Assembly: GCA_012267415.1 (NCBI GenBank)
Contig: JAAXGN010000001.1
Location: 1-64,000, forward strand
Source of the DNA: Candidatus Poribacteria bacterium
GTDB taxonomy: Bacteria; Poribacteria; WGA-4E; WGA-3G
Reading direction: 5' to 3'
DNA length: 64,000 nucleotides
The translations under genes and the position numbers were made by a program. Under the pieces are notes generated by a model. The model was not told where the DNA came from and did no database searches. It saw only the letters and a list, made by a program, of their open reading frames with translations. Shown here piece by piece: positions 25,346 to 34,424 of this stretch. The first letter of the stretch is position 1. Each line of letters begins with the position of its first letter.

Positions 25346-27934
25346 TCAATCTGCTTTTAAACTTCCCCAACTTATAAAATCTTTTCCTCTTGCCGAAATT
25401 AACCCTCTTAATCGAACAGTTGCCAGCTGCTGCCGTTCTCCCGCATGCGACACATCCTCTATGCGATAGTAGTAGACAGTATCCGATTTGGCGGTGGTAT
25501 CTGTCCACTTATAGGTATTGTGTTTCCCCGTTGTGCCAGCACCTTTAATCATCGTCGTGTTGACGACCTTGAACTCACCGTCCTTTGTTCTGCCACGGTA
25601 GATATAGAAACCTGCGTTATTTACTTCTGACTCCGTTGTCCAGCTTACGATGACTCCTTCTTCGGTAATTTCTGCTTGGAAATGGGATAAGGTGACGGGC
25701 AAAGGTTTTTTAGGGTCATTGAGGAATATCTTGATGCTTGGATTTTGTCGTATCATTTCAAAAAGCGGTTTTCGATTCTTAATCGGGTTACCGAAAAGCG
25801 TTAAGTTTCTTAGATTTACCAGTCCGACGAGAGAACTCACATCGCTAATTTGATTATCAATCAGATTTAAAGTTACTAATTGTGTCAATCCGGATAGGGG
25901 ATTGATATCTGTGATTTGATTGTCTCTCAAGTGTAAGGAGGTTAATTGCGTTAATCCTGAAAGTGGACTGATGTCCCTAATTTCATTTCTCCACAAATAC
26001 AACTCTTTCATCTGTGTCAATCCTGAAAGAGCATTTAGTGCGTTAATTTGGTTGTAAATTAGATTTAAGTTTCTCAAAGTCGTTAGTTCTGCAAGTGGTG
26101 TGAGGTCAGTGATTTGATTGTAATTAAGTGCTAAAACTGTTATCTGTGTCAATCCTGCAAGATGGGTAACATCACTAATTTGGTTCCTTGCGAGATGTAG
26201 AAATCGTAGACGTGTCATATCTGAAAGATCAGGGATAACACTGATTTTATTGGAGTTCAACATTAACGAATTCAGATTCGTCAATCTTTGGAGGGGTTTG
26301 ATATCACTGATTTGATTACCACCAAGGGATAAATCCACCAAATTCACTAAACCTGACAGCGGAGTGAGATTACTGAGTTGCCTATTATCAAAAAGGTATA
26401 ATTCCTCCAAGTTTATCAACGGTCTAAGTGGTGTAAGGTCATTGATATTGTTCGCGTAAAGATATAATTTCTCCAAATTCGTCAGACCGGAAAGCGAACT
26501 GATATTGCTTATTTGATTCCTCCCGATTCGTAATTCTGTTAATTGCGTTAATGCTGTGATCGCGCTGATATCGCTAACCTGATTTTCGGAAAAAGTGAGT
26601 CGCTCCAAATTTACCAACCCACTAAGCGGTGTTACTTCATCAATAGTATTACCATCAAGGTACAAAAAGATCAGATCTGTCATTCCAGCAATGGGGGTGA
26701 TGTCGTAAATCTGATTGTTTGAGAGATCTAAACTGATCATTGTGAATGCGTGTTCAAGACCGGTAAGGTCTGTTATCTGTTGATTATGAGCATTTAAATG
26801 TCTTAACCTTGCCATATCAAGTTGTGTGATATCCACCCCAGCATCTAATCTAAGTCTTTCACGGATAACTGATGCTAAATTTGAATCTGGTATTGAGATC
26901 ACTTCAGGGGGTGGCAGAGGTAAAGAAGATGGATCTACGGGATATCGATCTTGTTTGTAGTTTCCATATATATCCATTACCTGAAAGAAGACAACATCGC
27001 TGTCTATCAGTTTGGTTGTAATTAAATCCACGGTAGCACTTTTACCACTTAACTTCTCACAACCGATAACAGACTCTATGGAGTTGCTGTAGAACAGCAT
27101 CTGATGGAGTCCATCTGGGTCTGCTACATCGAATCGGAACCGGATTTTAGATGGGGGTGCGACAAGAGTTGTTTTCGGTGGACTCACCGTTGTATTTTCG
27201 TTGAAAGGGTTTTGTGCTGCCTGTTCCGTGTTGAAGTAGCGATTTGCATCAAGCCATTCGGCAGCACAAAATGATGTTGACATCGGTATGCTGCTTATGC
27301 TTTCAGTTCCGGGAAAATAGACTGCATCTGCTCTACTACCATAACGATCATGCCGCAATCCGAAAGCATGACCGATTTCATGAACAATTAGACCGGGTAA
27401 CAAATATCTACCTGGTGCTATGGGGGATCCTGTAATTGCTTGGATACCAAAAAATGCCCTCCCTCTAAGAGACCGCCCATTACCGCTGCCCAAAATTGAA
27501 TAATTACGAAGATGGTCATCTCGAGTGAAGGTGCCCTGATCCGATGCGATTACATAGATGTTTTTTGAAGTCTCTAAGTCAAACTCTTTTCTTACAACAC
27601 CGTATTCTGCAAGTATGTGTGTTCGATAGTATTGCGTGTCTTGGTCTCCGACTATATGATGAACGACAACTTTCCCGTTTTCGTCAGTTTCAAGTTTGAA
27701 CGTTTTTCTCTCAAACCCGTGGAACACCATCATTTCAGCGTAATACTCTTGAATGTCTTTCATCACCCTGTCATAATCTTCGTTGACATTGGGGATTGGT
27801 TCGCGGTCGTTTGGTCTAAAGTAAATACACCTTACGGTATATTCAGGTTCGTGATGCTGTGCAGATGTTATTGGCACGAGTACCAGTGTTGTCATTGTAA
27901 TAACAATACATGTGAAACATAGTGTTGGTTTCAT
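25346..27934 (-). CDS. secreted metalloprotease fused to 16 leucine-rich repeats
   Basis: 862 residues from the ATG at 27934; a longer frame to 28060 has no signal peptide, while this start gives one (residues 1-25, ending TSAQ). Residues 30-340 form a metzincin-like peptidase with HEIGHAFGLRH at 185-195 (zinc His, catalytic Glu). About residues 350-380 begin an internalin-type cap (IPDSNLASVIRERL), followed by 16 repeats of 22 residues with consensus L-x-x-L-x-L-x-x-N-x-I-x-D-x-x-P-L-x-x-L-T-x. The last ~95 residues are a fibronectin-III-like domain (SWTTESEVNNAGFYIYRGR). Suggests an extracellular protease that binds a protein ligand through its LRR arc, possibly on a host. Confidence 0.85.
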   Translation of the reverse strand: MKPTLCFTCIVITMTTLVLVPITSAQHHEPEYTVRCIYFRPNDREPIPNVNEDYDRVMKDIQEYYAEMMVFHGFERKTFKLETDENGKVVVHHIVGDQDTQYYRTHILAEYGVVRKEFDLETSKNIYVIASDQGTFTRDDHLRNYSILGSGNGRSLRGRAFFGIQAITGSPIAPGRYLLPGLIVHEIGHAFGLRHDRYGSRADAVYFPGTESISSIPMSTSFCAAEWLDANRYFNTEQAAQNPFNENTTVSPPKTTLVAPPSKIRFRFDVADPDGLHQMLFYSNSIESVIGCEKLSGKSATVDLITTKLIDSDVVFFQVMDIYGNYKQDRYPVDPSSLPLPPPEVISIPDSNLASVIRERLRLDAGVDITQLDMARLRHLNAHNQQITDLTGLEHAFTMISLDLSNNQIYDITPIAGMTDLIFLYLDGNTIDEVTPLSGLVNLERLTFSENQVSDISAITALTQLTELRIGRNQISNISSLSGLTNLEKLYLYANNINDLTPLRPLINLEELYLFDNRQLSNLTPLSGLVNLVDLSLGGNQISDIKPLQRLTNLNSLMLNSNKISVIPDLSDMTRLRFLHLARNQISDVTHLAGLTQITVLALNYNQITDLTPLAELTTLRNLNLIYNQINALNALSGLTQMKELYLWRNEIRDISPLSGLTQLTSLHLRDNQITDINPLSGLTQLVTLNLIDNQISDVSSLVGLVNLRNLTLFGNPIKNRKPLFEMIRQNPSIKIFLNDPKKPLPVTLSHFQAEITEEGVIVSWTTESEVNNAGFYIYRGRTKDGEFKVVNTTMIKGAGTTGKHNTYKWTDTTAKSDTVYYYRIEDVSHAGERQQLATVRLRGLISARGKDFISWGSLKAD

Positions 27935-28060
27935 ACTCGTTTCGCCTGCATTTTTCTCACTTCTGTAACATTCACAATTATCACATCTGGGATTTTCTTT
28001 CCCATGATTTCTACCTCTACGGATAATCTGTTTGTTTTTAGAATAGCATAAAGCGGGCAT

Positions 28061-28288
28061 GTATTCAACAGAAATGGAGAGTTATTGCTGTAGCACATTC
28101 ATCCTTGATTGTGCTTCTTTCTGCCACATTCAATAAACCAAGCACCGCTGGTCCTTAGTCTCTTATTGTTTACACGTTCTTATCCTGGAAATCCTATAAT
28201 CCTGTAAATCCTGGTTCAGAAAAAGAATTGAACGACACACCAAATCAACGGTATGAATGCCTTATTGGCATTCCCCGGAGTGTGCCTA
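28061..28288. other. intergenic gap holding a dispersed repeat
   Basis: 228 bases between two minus-strand genes. Apart from the inverted GGATTTTCAGGATTATAGG repeat at 28176-28224 I see no gene, promoter or terminator with confidence. Confidence 0.5.
28176..28224 (-). repeat. GGATTTTCAGGATTATAGG dispersed repeat, inverted copy 2
   Basis: Reads TTATCCTGGAAATCCTATAA then TCCTGTAAATCCTGGTTCAG on the plus strand, the complement of the copies at 18011 and 54390. Located just past the 3' end of the restriction-modification gene. Confidence 0.75.
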
Positions 28289-31200
28289 CTACTTTGCATC
28301 CAACTCTGGCAATCCACCTACAATCTCAACCGTCTGCAAACTCACAGAGATAACCTGTCCAATCAAATCCACAATATACCGCGGTGCATCCGCACGATTC
28401 GGGTCGTTCACAATACCGCTACGTTTGTCCACCTTGACGCGATACTGGTCAATCACCCACTCCAACGCAGAACGTGTGCCGAGGCGATAGTCAAACGCTT
28501 CCGCAGGGATACCGTCTATTGTGAGGAAATCGTTGTATACCAACTGTGTTTTGTCTCTGGACAGTTTCATCTTTTCCACACGCCAATCTATCGGTATATC
28601 AGGTGTTTCTATGTATTTTAATTCGTTATATTTCGGTTGCGATTCATAGTTAACGTGGATGTCTGCTAACCGCGCGCCAGCGTTGGCAAATCCTCTGAAG
28701 TCTTCTGCAAACGGGATATGCGGCAAATCGCGCTTGAGGTTCGCCTGATACTTTTCACGATACTTATGATGGTGCAGGATGCCGTAGGTGTAGTGGAATA
28801 TGTCCCACTTGCTTATGGACTCATCGCTGTAATGTTTGCGGAATGCTGCGAGTGCCCAATCAATGATATTCTCTTGTCGGTTTGTGCCGTCTTCGTTGTA
28901 GGTGTAGAAGGGGAAGCATTGAGAATCCCCTGTCAAATGGAAATCTGGAATTACATCAACCATCAACGCATGAAAAGGTTTGATACCGCCAATTCCGTTA
29001 ACACAAATCACTTTATTTTCTTTTTCTATTTCTGGTGTTGGGAAGATAGAGGGAAATACGTATACAACATCGTTTAGCGTCCGATCAAAGTAAAGGTTTG
29101 ATTTCGAAAATGGACGGTAATGGGATATTCTTAATTTGTGTTCTGCATATTTAGTCGTTTTTCCACGCTTCAATTTCAACTTCAGGTCACGACTCCAACT
29201 GATTTTCTCATTGTTATATTTTACAAAGTCATCAACTTTTGCTTTACGATTAGTCCTTTGCATCCATCGTGCAACTTCTGCGTTATATGTTCCTATCATT
29301 CGCGAAACATTTTCAGTAAGTGTATTTCTGTTGAAATTGTAAGTCCACGCATCACGGCAGGTTACGATACCTCGGCTGTAGGTCTTGAAAATCGTATCTG
29401 CTTCGGTGATTTTTCCAGCTTTCACCTCCTTAGTTCCTATCGGAATAAAGGTATTAAACTCGGCATGAAGTCCTTTTGTTAACCAAGTGTATTCCGCATT
29501 CGGTTGAATTGTTTGCCATTCAATTTTGCCTATGTTTTGACTCTCATTTAGATAATCGAATTTCTTGTTTTTGTTCCACAGATCATCGGTTCGATAGTAA
29601 AAAATACGAGCTGTTTCTGATGGGTTCTGTTTTGTCTTGACGAAAAGGTTGATACTCACACCTACCCGAATCCCGAAAACATTTGCATCGGAGACCTTCA
29701 ATCCTTTCCGAGCGTTGCCGCCTAAATCCAGAATGTAAATCGCGTCAAAATCTTGTGCAAGGTGTTTTCGCATGCCATCAAACGCGATCCCATCAAGAAA
29801 ACTGTTGTTTGTTACAAACGCGACAACTCCCTCTTCTCCGATTCGTCGTGATGCCCACAATATTGCTTTTACATAAGGGTCTGAAAGCACATTTTTATTT
29901 CTGGCTTTTGAATCCTGCGTATACGTCTCCTGCAATATCTTATCCATCGTTTCATACTTACGGTTCTTGTTATTATCGTTTTCATTAACCTGTCCCATAT
30001 TATAAGGCGGATTGCCGATAACGACAAACATGTCTGCTGCTTTCTGTCGTTCTACCCGTTCCGTGTTTTCTTTCGTGAAAAGTTGCATCTGTCCGCGATC
30101 CTCAAGCAGCTCAAACGTATCCGCAAGTGTAATCCCCTCAAATGGCAGATAGGTCTGTGTGCGATGAAAGAACTCCTGCTCAATGTTCAAACTCGCGATG
30201 TAGTATGGTAGGAGCATCACCTCGTTGCAATGTAATTCGTGCCGATATTTCTCCTCTAATGCTGTGCCTTGAATGTCCTGCATCAGTCGGACAATGAAGT
30301 TCCCCGTGCCAACAAACGGATCAATGATATGCACACCCGTATCCGAAAGTGAACGTCCGAATTCGGTTTCAAGGATATGCGAAACGCTATTCACCATAAA
30401 ATCCACAATCGGTTGTGGTGTGTAGACGATGCCGTGTGTATCCGCGACATCTTCTGAAAATCCTTGAAAAAACTTCTCATAGAAGGTGTTGAGAAAGTGT
30501 TGTTTTTGTGAAAAATCTCTGCAAAGCGTGGCTGCTTGTTCAATAGCGTTATAGAATCTGTCAAGCGGTTGTAGGAATCCATCTCTACTGAAAGCGTGGC
30601 GCATCAACGCATCGCTAACATTTTCTATCTCACGTGCAATGATGTTGCGTCTGGTAAAGTCGGAACGTTCAAACACGGTGCGGAAGATACGTTCAGTAAT
30701 GATATGCTGGATAAACATCTCCTCAACAGCAGCGCGTGAGAGATTGGGATTTATGGAAGTCCGACAGATTTCATAAAAGTCAGCAAACGTTTTTTTGAAC
30801 GTTGAGTCCGTCTCATACCGATGCTCAATGAGCTCCATGAGTTTGTTGGCAAGGTCGGGGACGTGTTCTCTGAAATCGTTAACGGCTGTTTGCCAATTAT
30901 CAAGTGCGGGTGCTGTGTATGCAAACAGATCTTTGAGAGACGTAATAAGGTTAGCAGGATCGGAAATATCCAAATCCATCGCCACCTGTCCGTTTTGGAC
31001 AAGGATACCGCGTTGTGGTGTTTGAAACAGGGTATTGTCAAGTGGGTAACCTGCTTCGCGTTTTTGCTGCACAGCTCTGTCAAGATCGTCATCAATATCC
31101 TTCGCTTCCCAATAGGCGATGGGGATTCCGTATTCGTTTAAGACGGCACCGTCAATCACGATACGGTCACCTGTTGCGGTATGCATACCGTATTGTGGGA

Positions 31201-31360
31201 TGAGCGTTGCGTTCACCTGTCTGGCGCAGGTGTTGAGGAGCGTTTCAAAAGGCGCGCTGACAGCACCTTCGTGTGTCACATCGTGCTGTTCGTATTGTTG
31301 TAACGTGGCGTAGTAGTCACGGATCGGTTTATGGGTCGGTTTGAGGTTTAGGTTTGGCAT
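28289..31360 (-). CDS. type ISP/IIG-like restriction-modification protein without a helicase
   Basis: Single-chain enzyme predicted to methylate and cut DNA. 1023 residues: an N-terminal PD-(D/E)XK nuclease-like region with D70 and E85-A-K87 (VID...YWEAKD), helical linker, gamma-class N6-adenine methyltransferase with SAM motif DPFVGTGNF at 347-355 and catalytic NPPY at 450-453, then a target-recognition region resembling the type ISP (LlaBIII) specificity domain near the C-terminus (LPHIPFAEDFRGFANAGARLADIHVNYE region). Real type ISP enzymes have a superfamily-2 helicase between nuclease and methylase; none is present. No Shine-Dalgarno sequence precedes the ATG. A separate methyltransferase gene lies 59 bases upstream on the same strand. 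Confidence 0.82.
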   Translation of the reverse strand: MPNLNLKPTHKPIRDYYATLQQYEQHDVTHEGAVSAPFETLLNTCARQVNATLIPQYGMHTATGDRIVIDGAVLNEYGIPIAYWEAKDIDDDLDRAVQQKREAGYPLDNTLFQTPQRGILVQNGQVAMDLDISDPANLITSLKDLFAYTAPALDNWQTAVNDFREHVPDLANKLMELIEHRYETDSTFKKTFADFYEICRTSINPNLSRAAVEEMFIQHIITERIFRTVFERSDFTRRNIIAREIENVSDALMRHAFSRDGFLQPLDRFYNAIEQAATLCRDFSQKQHFLNTFYEKFFQGFSEDVADTHGIVYTPQPIVDFMVNSVSHILETEFGRSLSDTGVHIIDPFVGTGNFIVRLMQDIQGTALEEKYRHELHCNEVMLLPYYIASLNIEQEFFHRTQTYLPFEGITLADTFELLEDRGQMQLFTKENTERVERQKAADMFVVIGNPPYNMGQVNENDNNKNRKYETMDKILQETYTQDSKARNKNVLSDPYVKAILWASRRIGEEGVVAFVTNNSFLDGIAFDGMRKHLAQDFDAIYILDLGGNARKGLKVSDANVFGIRVGVSINLFVKTKQNPSETARIFYYRTDDLWNKNKKFDYLNESQNIGKIEWQTIQPNAEYTWLTKGLHAEFNTFIPIGTKEVKAGKITEADTIFKTYSRGIVTCRDAWTYNFNRNTLTENVSRMIGTYNAEVARWMQRTNRKAKVDDFVKYNNEKISWSRDLKLKLKRGKTTKYAEHKLRISHYRPFSKSNLYFDRTLNDVVYVFPSIFPTPEIEKENKVICVNGIGGIKPFHALMVDVIPDFHLTGDSQCFPFYTYNEDGTNRQENIIDWALAAFRKHYSDESISKWDIFHYTYGILHHHKYREKYQANLKRDLPHIPFAEDFRGFANAGARLADIHVNYESQPKYNELKYIETPDIPIDWRVEKMKLSRDKTQLVYNDFLTIDGIPAEAFDYRLGTRSALEWVIDQYRVKVDKRSGIVNDPNRADAPRYIVDLIGQVISVSLQTVEIVGGLPELDAK

Positions 31361-31419
31361 GGGTGTATTGTGGCGGGTTTTGCGGGTCTTTGTGTCCCTG
31401 CTGTAACACTACTCTGTCT

Positions 31420-32403
31420 TCACCGTAGCGGTGGCTTAGTTATCCTTCTATAATTCTGATCAGAGAGAGTTGCCTTTATTCTTTCCTGTGCACGGGTTGC
31501 CATTTCGGCTTCTATTTCATAACCGATAAAATCTCTGCCTTCAAGTATGGCGGCGACCCCGGTAGAACCTGAGCCAGCGAAAGAATCGAGAACGAGAGCA
31601 CGAGGAGCGGAGAAAATACGGATAAGATGTTGAAGTAAATCTACTGGTTTGGCTGTCATGTGTCCGTATCGTTCTTTGGGTTTCTTTGATGGAATGACAG
31701 TTCCCGGAAATTGAGAGGCGTTAATTATAGGATTGTTGACATCAATAAGTCCCGTTTCCCACTTATCCCAGTTATCAACAAAAGTGCCTTCTCTGGGAGC
31801 TTGTGCAAGAATTATCATTTCGCCTTGTGGCTTAAGTTGTGGTGTTTTTCGTCCACCTATTTTCTGTAGAAGTCTGTCTTTTTCTTTATCCGGTATTTTT
31901 CGTTTGCGTATAAAATGGTCTTGTGAGAAAGCTTTTGCTTGTCCTTCATATCTCCAAATTAACACGTCGCGTATTTCAAATCCTGCGTCTTCTAATGCGA
32001 TGGCAGTTCTGTGTCCGAGCCGGTTTTGGCTAAAAACAAGGCAAAACCCACCGGGACGAATAACGCGCATCCATTCATCTGCTACGGGGGCAAGGAACTT
32101 TTGTAATTCTCGTCCTTGCTCGACGGAAAACTTCATCCCTGCTGGTAGTGAACCGATGACACCAGGTTTTACTCGCTTGTTCAATTTTTCGGTGTCCCAA
32201 TCGTCTCCCATGCCATCAATAAAATAGGGTGGGTCTGTAAGCACCAGAGAAACGGAGTTCTCTTTGAGTTGCTTCATTCCGTCCCGGCAGTCCATGTTTT
32301 CTAAAATTGCCTGTATATTAGCATTTGCGGATGTTGAATTGGGTAATGACTGCTGGTAAGGTGAAAATATGTCAGTATCCTCAATGATATTTTCATTTTT
32401 CAC
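31420..32403 (-). CDS. beta-class DNA methyltransferase (N4-cytosine/N6-adenine)
   Basis: 327 residues from a GTG with GGAG 10 bases upstream. Catalytic motif TDPPY (57-60) comes first and the SAM-binding motif FAGSGSTG (275-282) last, the beta-class order. The region between (about 155-245) is the target-recognition domain. It is upstream of, and probably cotranscribed with, the large restriction-modification gene; it may protect the same site, methylate the other strand of an asymmetric site, or be an independent modification enzyme. Target base cannot be decided from sequence. Confidence 0.88.
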   Translation of the reverse strand: MKNENIIEDTDIFSPYQQSLPNSTSANANIQAILENMDCRDGMKQLKENSVSLVLTDPPYFIDGMGDDWDTEKLNKRVKPGVIGSLPAGMKFSVEQGRELQKFLAPVADEWMRVIRPGGFCLVFSQNRLGHRTAIALEDAGFEIRDVLIWRYEGQAKAFSQDHFIRKRKIPDKEKDRLLQKIGGRKTPQLKPQGEMIILAQAPREGTFVDNWDKWETGLIDVNNPIINASQFPGTVIPSKKPKERYGHMTAKPVDLLQHLIRIFSAPRALVLDSFAGSGSTGVAAILEGRDFIGYEIEAEMATRAQERIKATLSDQNYRRITKPPLR

Positions 32404-32501
32404 AATTGGGTGTCTCCGTTAAGGGCATGGGAAATTTTCCTCAAACGACCGTTCATGAATGTACCACAGGAAAGAAAATAAATCAATGATATTTTCGTAT
32501 A

Positions 32502-32528
32502 AGGGTGTGCAAAAACTTTACACACCCT
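32502..32528. promoter_or_regulatory. inverted repeat just upstream of the epimerase promoter
   Basis: AGGGTGTG and CACACCCT separated by 11 bases (8-base perfect arms), ending 15 bases before the -35 box. It lies between divergent genes, so it is not an obvious terminator; it could be an operator or activator site for the polyol operon. Confidence 0.4.
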
Positions 32529-32543
32529 CAACCTAACCAAAAT

Positions 32544-32572
32544 TTGACAATTTGCGTAATTTATGTTATAAT
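32544..32572 (+). promoter_or_regulatory. consensus sigma-70 promoter of the epimerase-dehydrogenase operon
   Basis: TTGACA at 32544-32549, 17-base spacer, TATAAT at 32567-32572, with TG one base before the -10 (extended). Predicted start near 32579. Confidence 0.9.
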
Positions 32573-32610
32573 ATCTATTTGAGAAACCCGTATTTGATTG
32601 GAGTAATATC

Positions 32611-33336
32611 TTGCCGACTCATGAGAGTCAATGCCTTAGTCCCGCAGATAAAAATATCAGCATAGCACCATCTGTGATGTGTGCAGATCTCTGTAACCTG
32701 GAAACAGATGTACGTGAATTAGAAAAGGCGGGAATAAACCTGCTTCATTTTGACTTGATGGACGCACACTTCGTACCGAACATGCCGATTGGGTTGGTAC
32801 TCATTGAACAATTACGTCAAAAAACAGACTGCGCTTTTGACATTCACCTGATGGTCAACAATAACGATTTCTTCGTGGAAGCAGTGGCAAACATCGGTGT
32901 ACAGCAAATTGCAGTCCATGCAGAATCGGCAGTCCATTTGGATAGGACTTTATCTGTTATTCAAGCACACGGTATAAAGTCGGGTGTTGCTTTGAATCCA
33001 GCGACTCCGGTTTCCGCGATAACGTATGTTGTTGATAGGCTTGACTTCGTGCTAATTATGACGGTCAACCCTGGATTTGCTGGACAGAAGTTAGTACCGG
33101 CAACGTTACGAAAAATCGAAGAATGTCGCACTTTTTTGGATAAAAACGATGCAGACCTACCGATAGAAGTTGATGGGAATGTTAGTTTTGAGAATATCCC
33201 TAAAATGGTAGCAGCAGGTGCAGATATTTTGGTCGGTGGCAGCAGCAGTGTATTTCACACATCCGGCTCCCGATCAGAGAATATCCAACAGATCCGTCAG
33301 GCAATTGCACAGGGTCTCAAAAAGAGAGAAGGATGA
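32611..33336 (+). CDS. ribulose-phosphate 3-epimerase family protein
   Basis: TIM-barrel epimerase acting at C3 of a ketose phosphate. 241 residues from TTG 32611. Key segments: IAPSVMCADLCNLE, HFDLMDAHFVPNMPIG (metal and general-acid/base Asp), FDIHLMV (metal His), VNPGFAGQ (flexible loop), IEVDGNVS (second catalytic Asp) and GADILVGGSS (phosphate site). Some positions (FAGQ for FGGQ, DGNV for DGGI/DGGV) differ from the housekeeping Rpe, and it is first in an operon with two polyol dehydrogenases, so allulose-6-phosphate or a related epimerase activity is plausible. Its stop overlaps the next ATG (ATGA). Confidence 0.85.
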   Translation: MPTHESQCLSPADKNISIAPSVMCADLCNLETDVRELEKAGINLLHFDLMDAHFVPNMPIGLVLIEQLRQKTDCAFDIHLMVNNNDFFVEAVANIGVQQIAVHAESAVHLDRTLSVIQAHGIKSGVALNPATPVSAITYVVDRLDFVLIMTVNPGFAGQKLVPATLRKIEECRTFLDKNDADLPIEVDGNVSFENIPKMVAAGADILVGGSSSVFHTSGSRSENIQQIRQAIAQGLKKREG

Positions 33337-34400
33337 TGAGCAACCCGTTGATGGAGGCACTTGTCCTGCACGCGGTTGGAGATTTACGATTAGAACAGAT
33401 ACCTATACCACCTGTCTCTGATGGACAAGTCCGAGTCAGAATCGGTTTTTGTGGTGTATGTGGCTCAGATATTCCACGGATTTTCTCAAAAGGTACATAC
33501 AGTTTTCCGACAGTTTGTGGACACGAATTCGCTGGAACTGTTGACGTTTGCGGTTCAGAAGTTGATGGTATTGAGGAAGGTGACAAGGTAGTTGTTTTCC
33601 CACTTTTATGGTGTGGTAAATGTGCTGCGTGTGAGAAGGGAAGATACGTCCAATGCAGCGACTACGATTACCTCGGTTCACGAAGTAACGGTGCGTTTGC
33701 AGAATATGTTGTCGCACCGAAAGAGAACATCATCCGAGTGCCAGACGGTGTGTCCTTGGAAGAAGCAGCACAGACCGAACCTGCTGCAGTGGCACTCCAT
33801 GCAATTCGGAGAGTTCAAGAGTCGCTTGTCGGCAAAACGGTTGCTATTTTTGGTACCGGTCCGATTGGGTTAATGGTCGCACAGTGGGCAGAAATTATGG
33901 GAGCGGTACAGGTGCTTCTGTTTGATGTTGTTACAGAAAAGTTTGAGCTTGCACGACGTATCGGATTTGAAAATGTCTTTAATAGCACAGAAGTGGACGT
34001 TGTTAACGTTGTGAACGACCATACTGAAGGAAAAGGCGCGCATGTCTGTATTGAAGCGGCAGGTGTACCGGAAACGTATCGTAATGCCTTCGGAAGTGTT
34101 GGACGTGGTGGCAGTGTCGTTCTACTCGGCAATCCTGCTACAGATGTAACGTTACCTGCACCGCTGATTTCGCAGTTGATGCGAAGAGAGGCGAAAGTGT
34201 TCGGAACGTGGAATTCTGATTACAGCACGTCCGGCAACGATGATGATTGGCGAACAGTTTTACAAGCAATAGCAACGCACAAGTTAGACCTAAATCCGTT
34301 GATAACACACAAGGTGTCGCTAAAAGATAGCACGAACATACTACACCTAATGAAAAATAGAAGCGAGTTTTACGCAAAAGTGCTTATACATCCATCGTAA
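33333..34400 (+). CDS. zinc-dependent medium-chain dehydrogenase, galactitol-1-phosphate 5-dehydrogenase-like
   Basis: 355 residues overlapping the epimerase stop by 4 bases. Catalytic zinc ligands in GVCGSDIPRIF (Cys) and CGHEFAGTV (His-Glu); four structural-zinc cysteines in CGKCAACEKGRYVQC; Rossmann motif GTGPIGLMVAQ. The segments CGSDIPRIF, GSRSNGAFAEYV and the late FGTW match GatD-type enzymes better than sorbitol or threonine dehydrogenases. In this operon it would oxidise a polyol (phosphate) to a ketose (phosphate) that the epimerase could act on. The substrate remains inference. Confidence 0.82.
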   Translation: MMSNPLMEALVLHAVGDLRLEQIPIPPVSDGQVRVRIGFCGVCGSDIPRIFSKGTYSFPTVCGHEFAGTVDVCGSEVDGIEEGDKVVVFPLLWCGKCAACEKGRYVQCSDYDYLGSRSNGAFAEYVVAPKENIIRVPDGVSLEEAAQTEPAAVALHAIRRVQESLVGKTVAIFGTGPIGLMVAQWAEIMGAVQVLLFDVVTEKFELARRIGFENVFNSTEVDVVNVVNDHTEGKGAHVCIEAAGVPETYRNAFGSVGRGGSVVLLGNPATDVTLPAPLISQLMRREAKVFGTWNSDYSTSGNDDDWRTVLQAIATHKLDLNPLITHKVSLKDSTNILHLMKNRSEFYAKVLIHPS

Positions 34401-34424
34401 ACCTTACAAAGAACAAGGAAAAAT

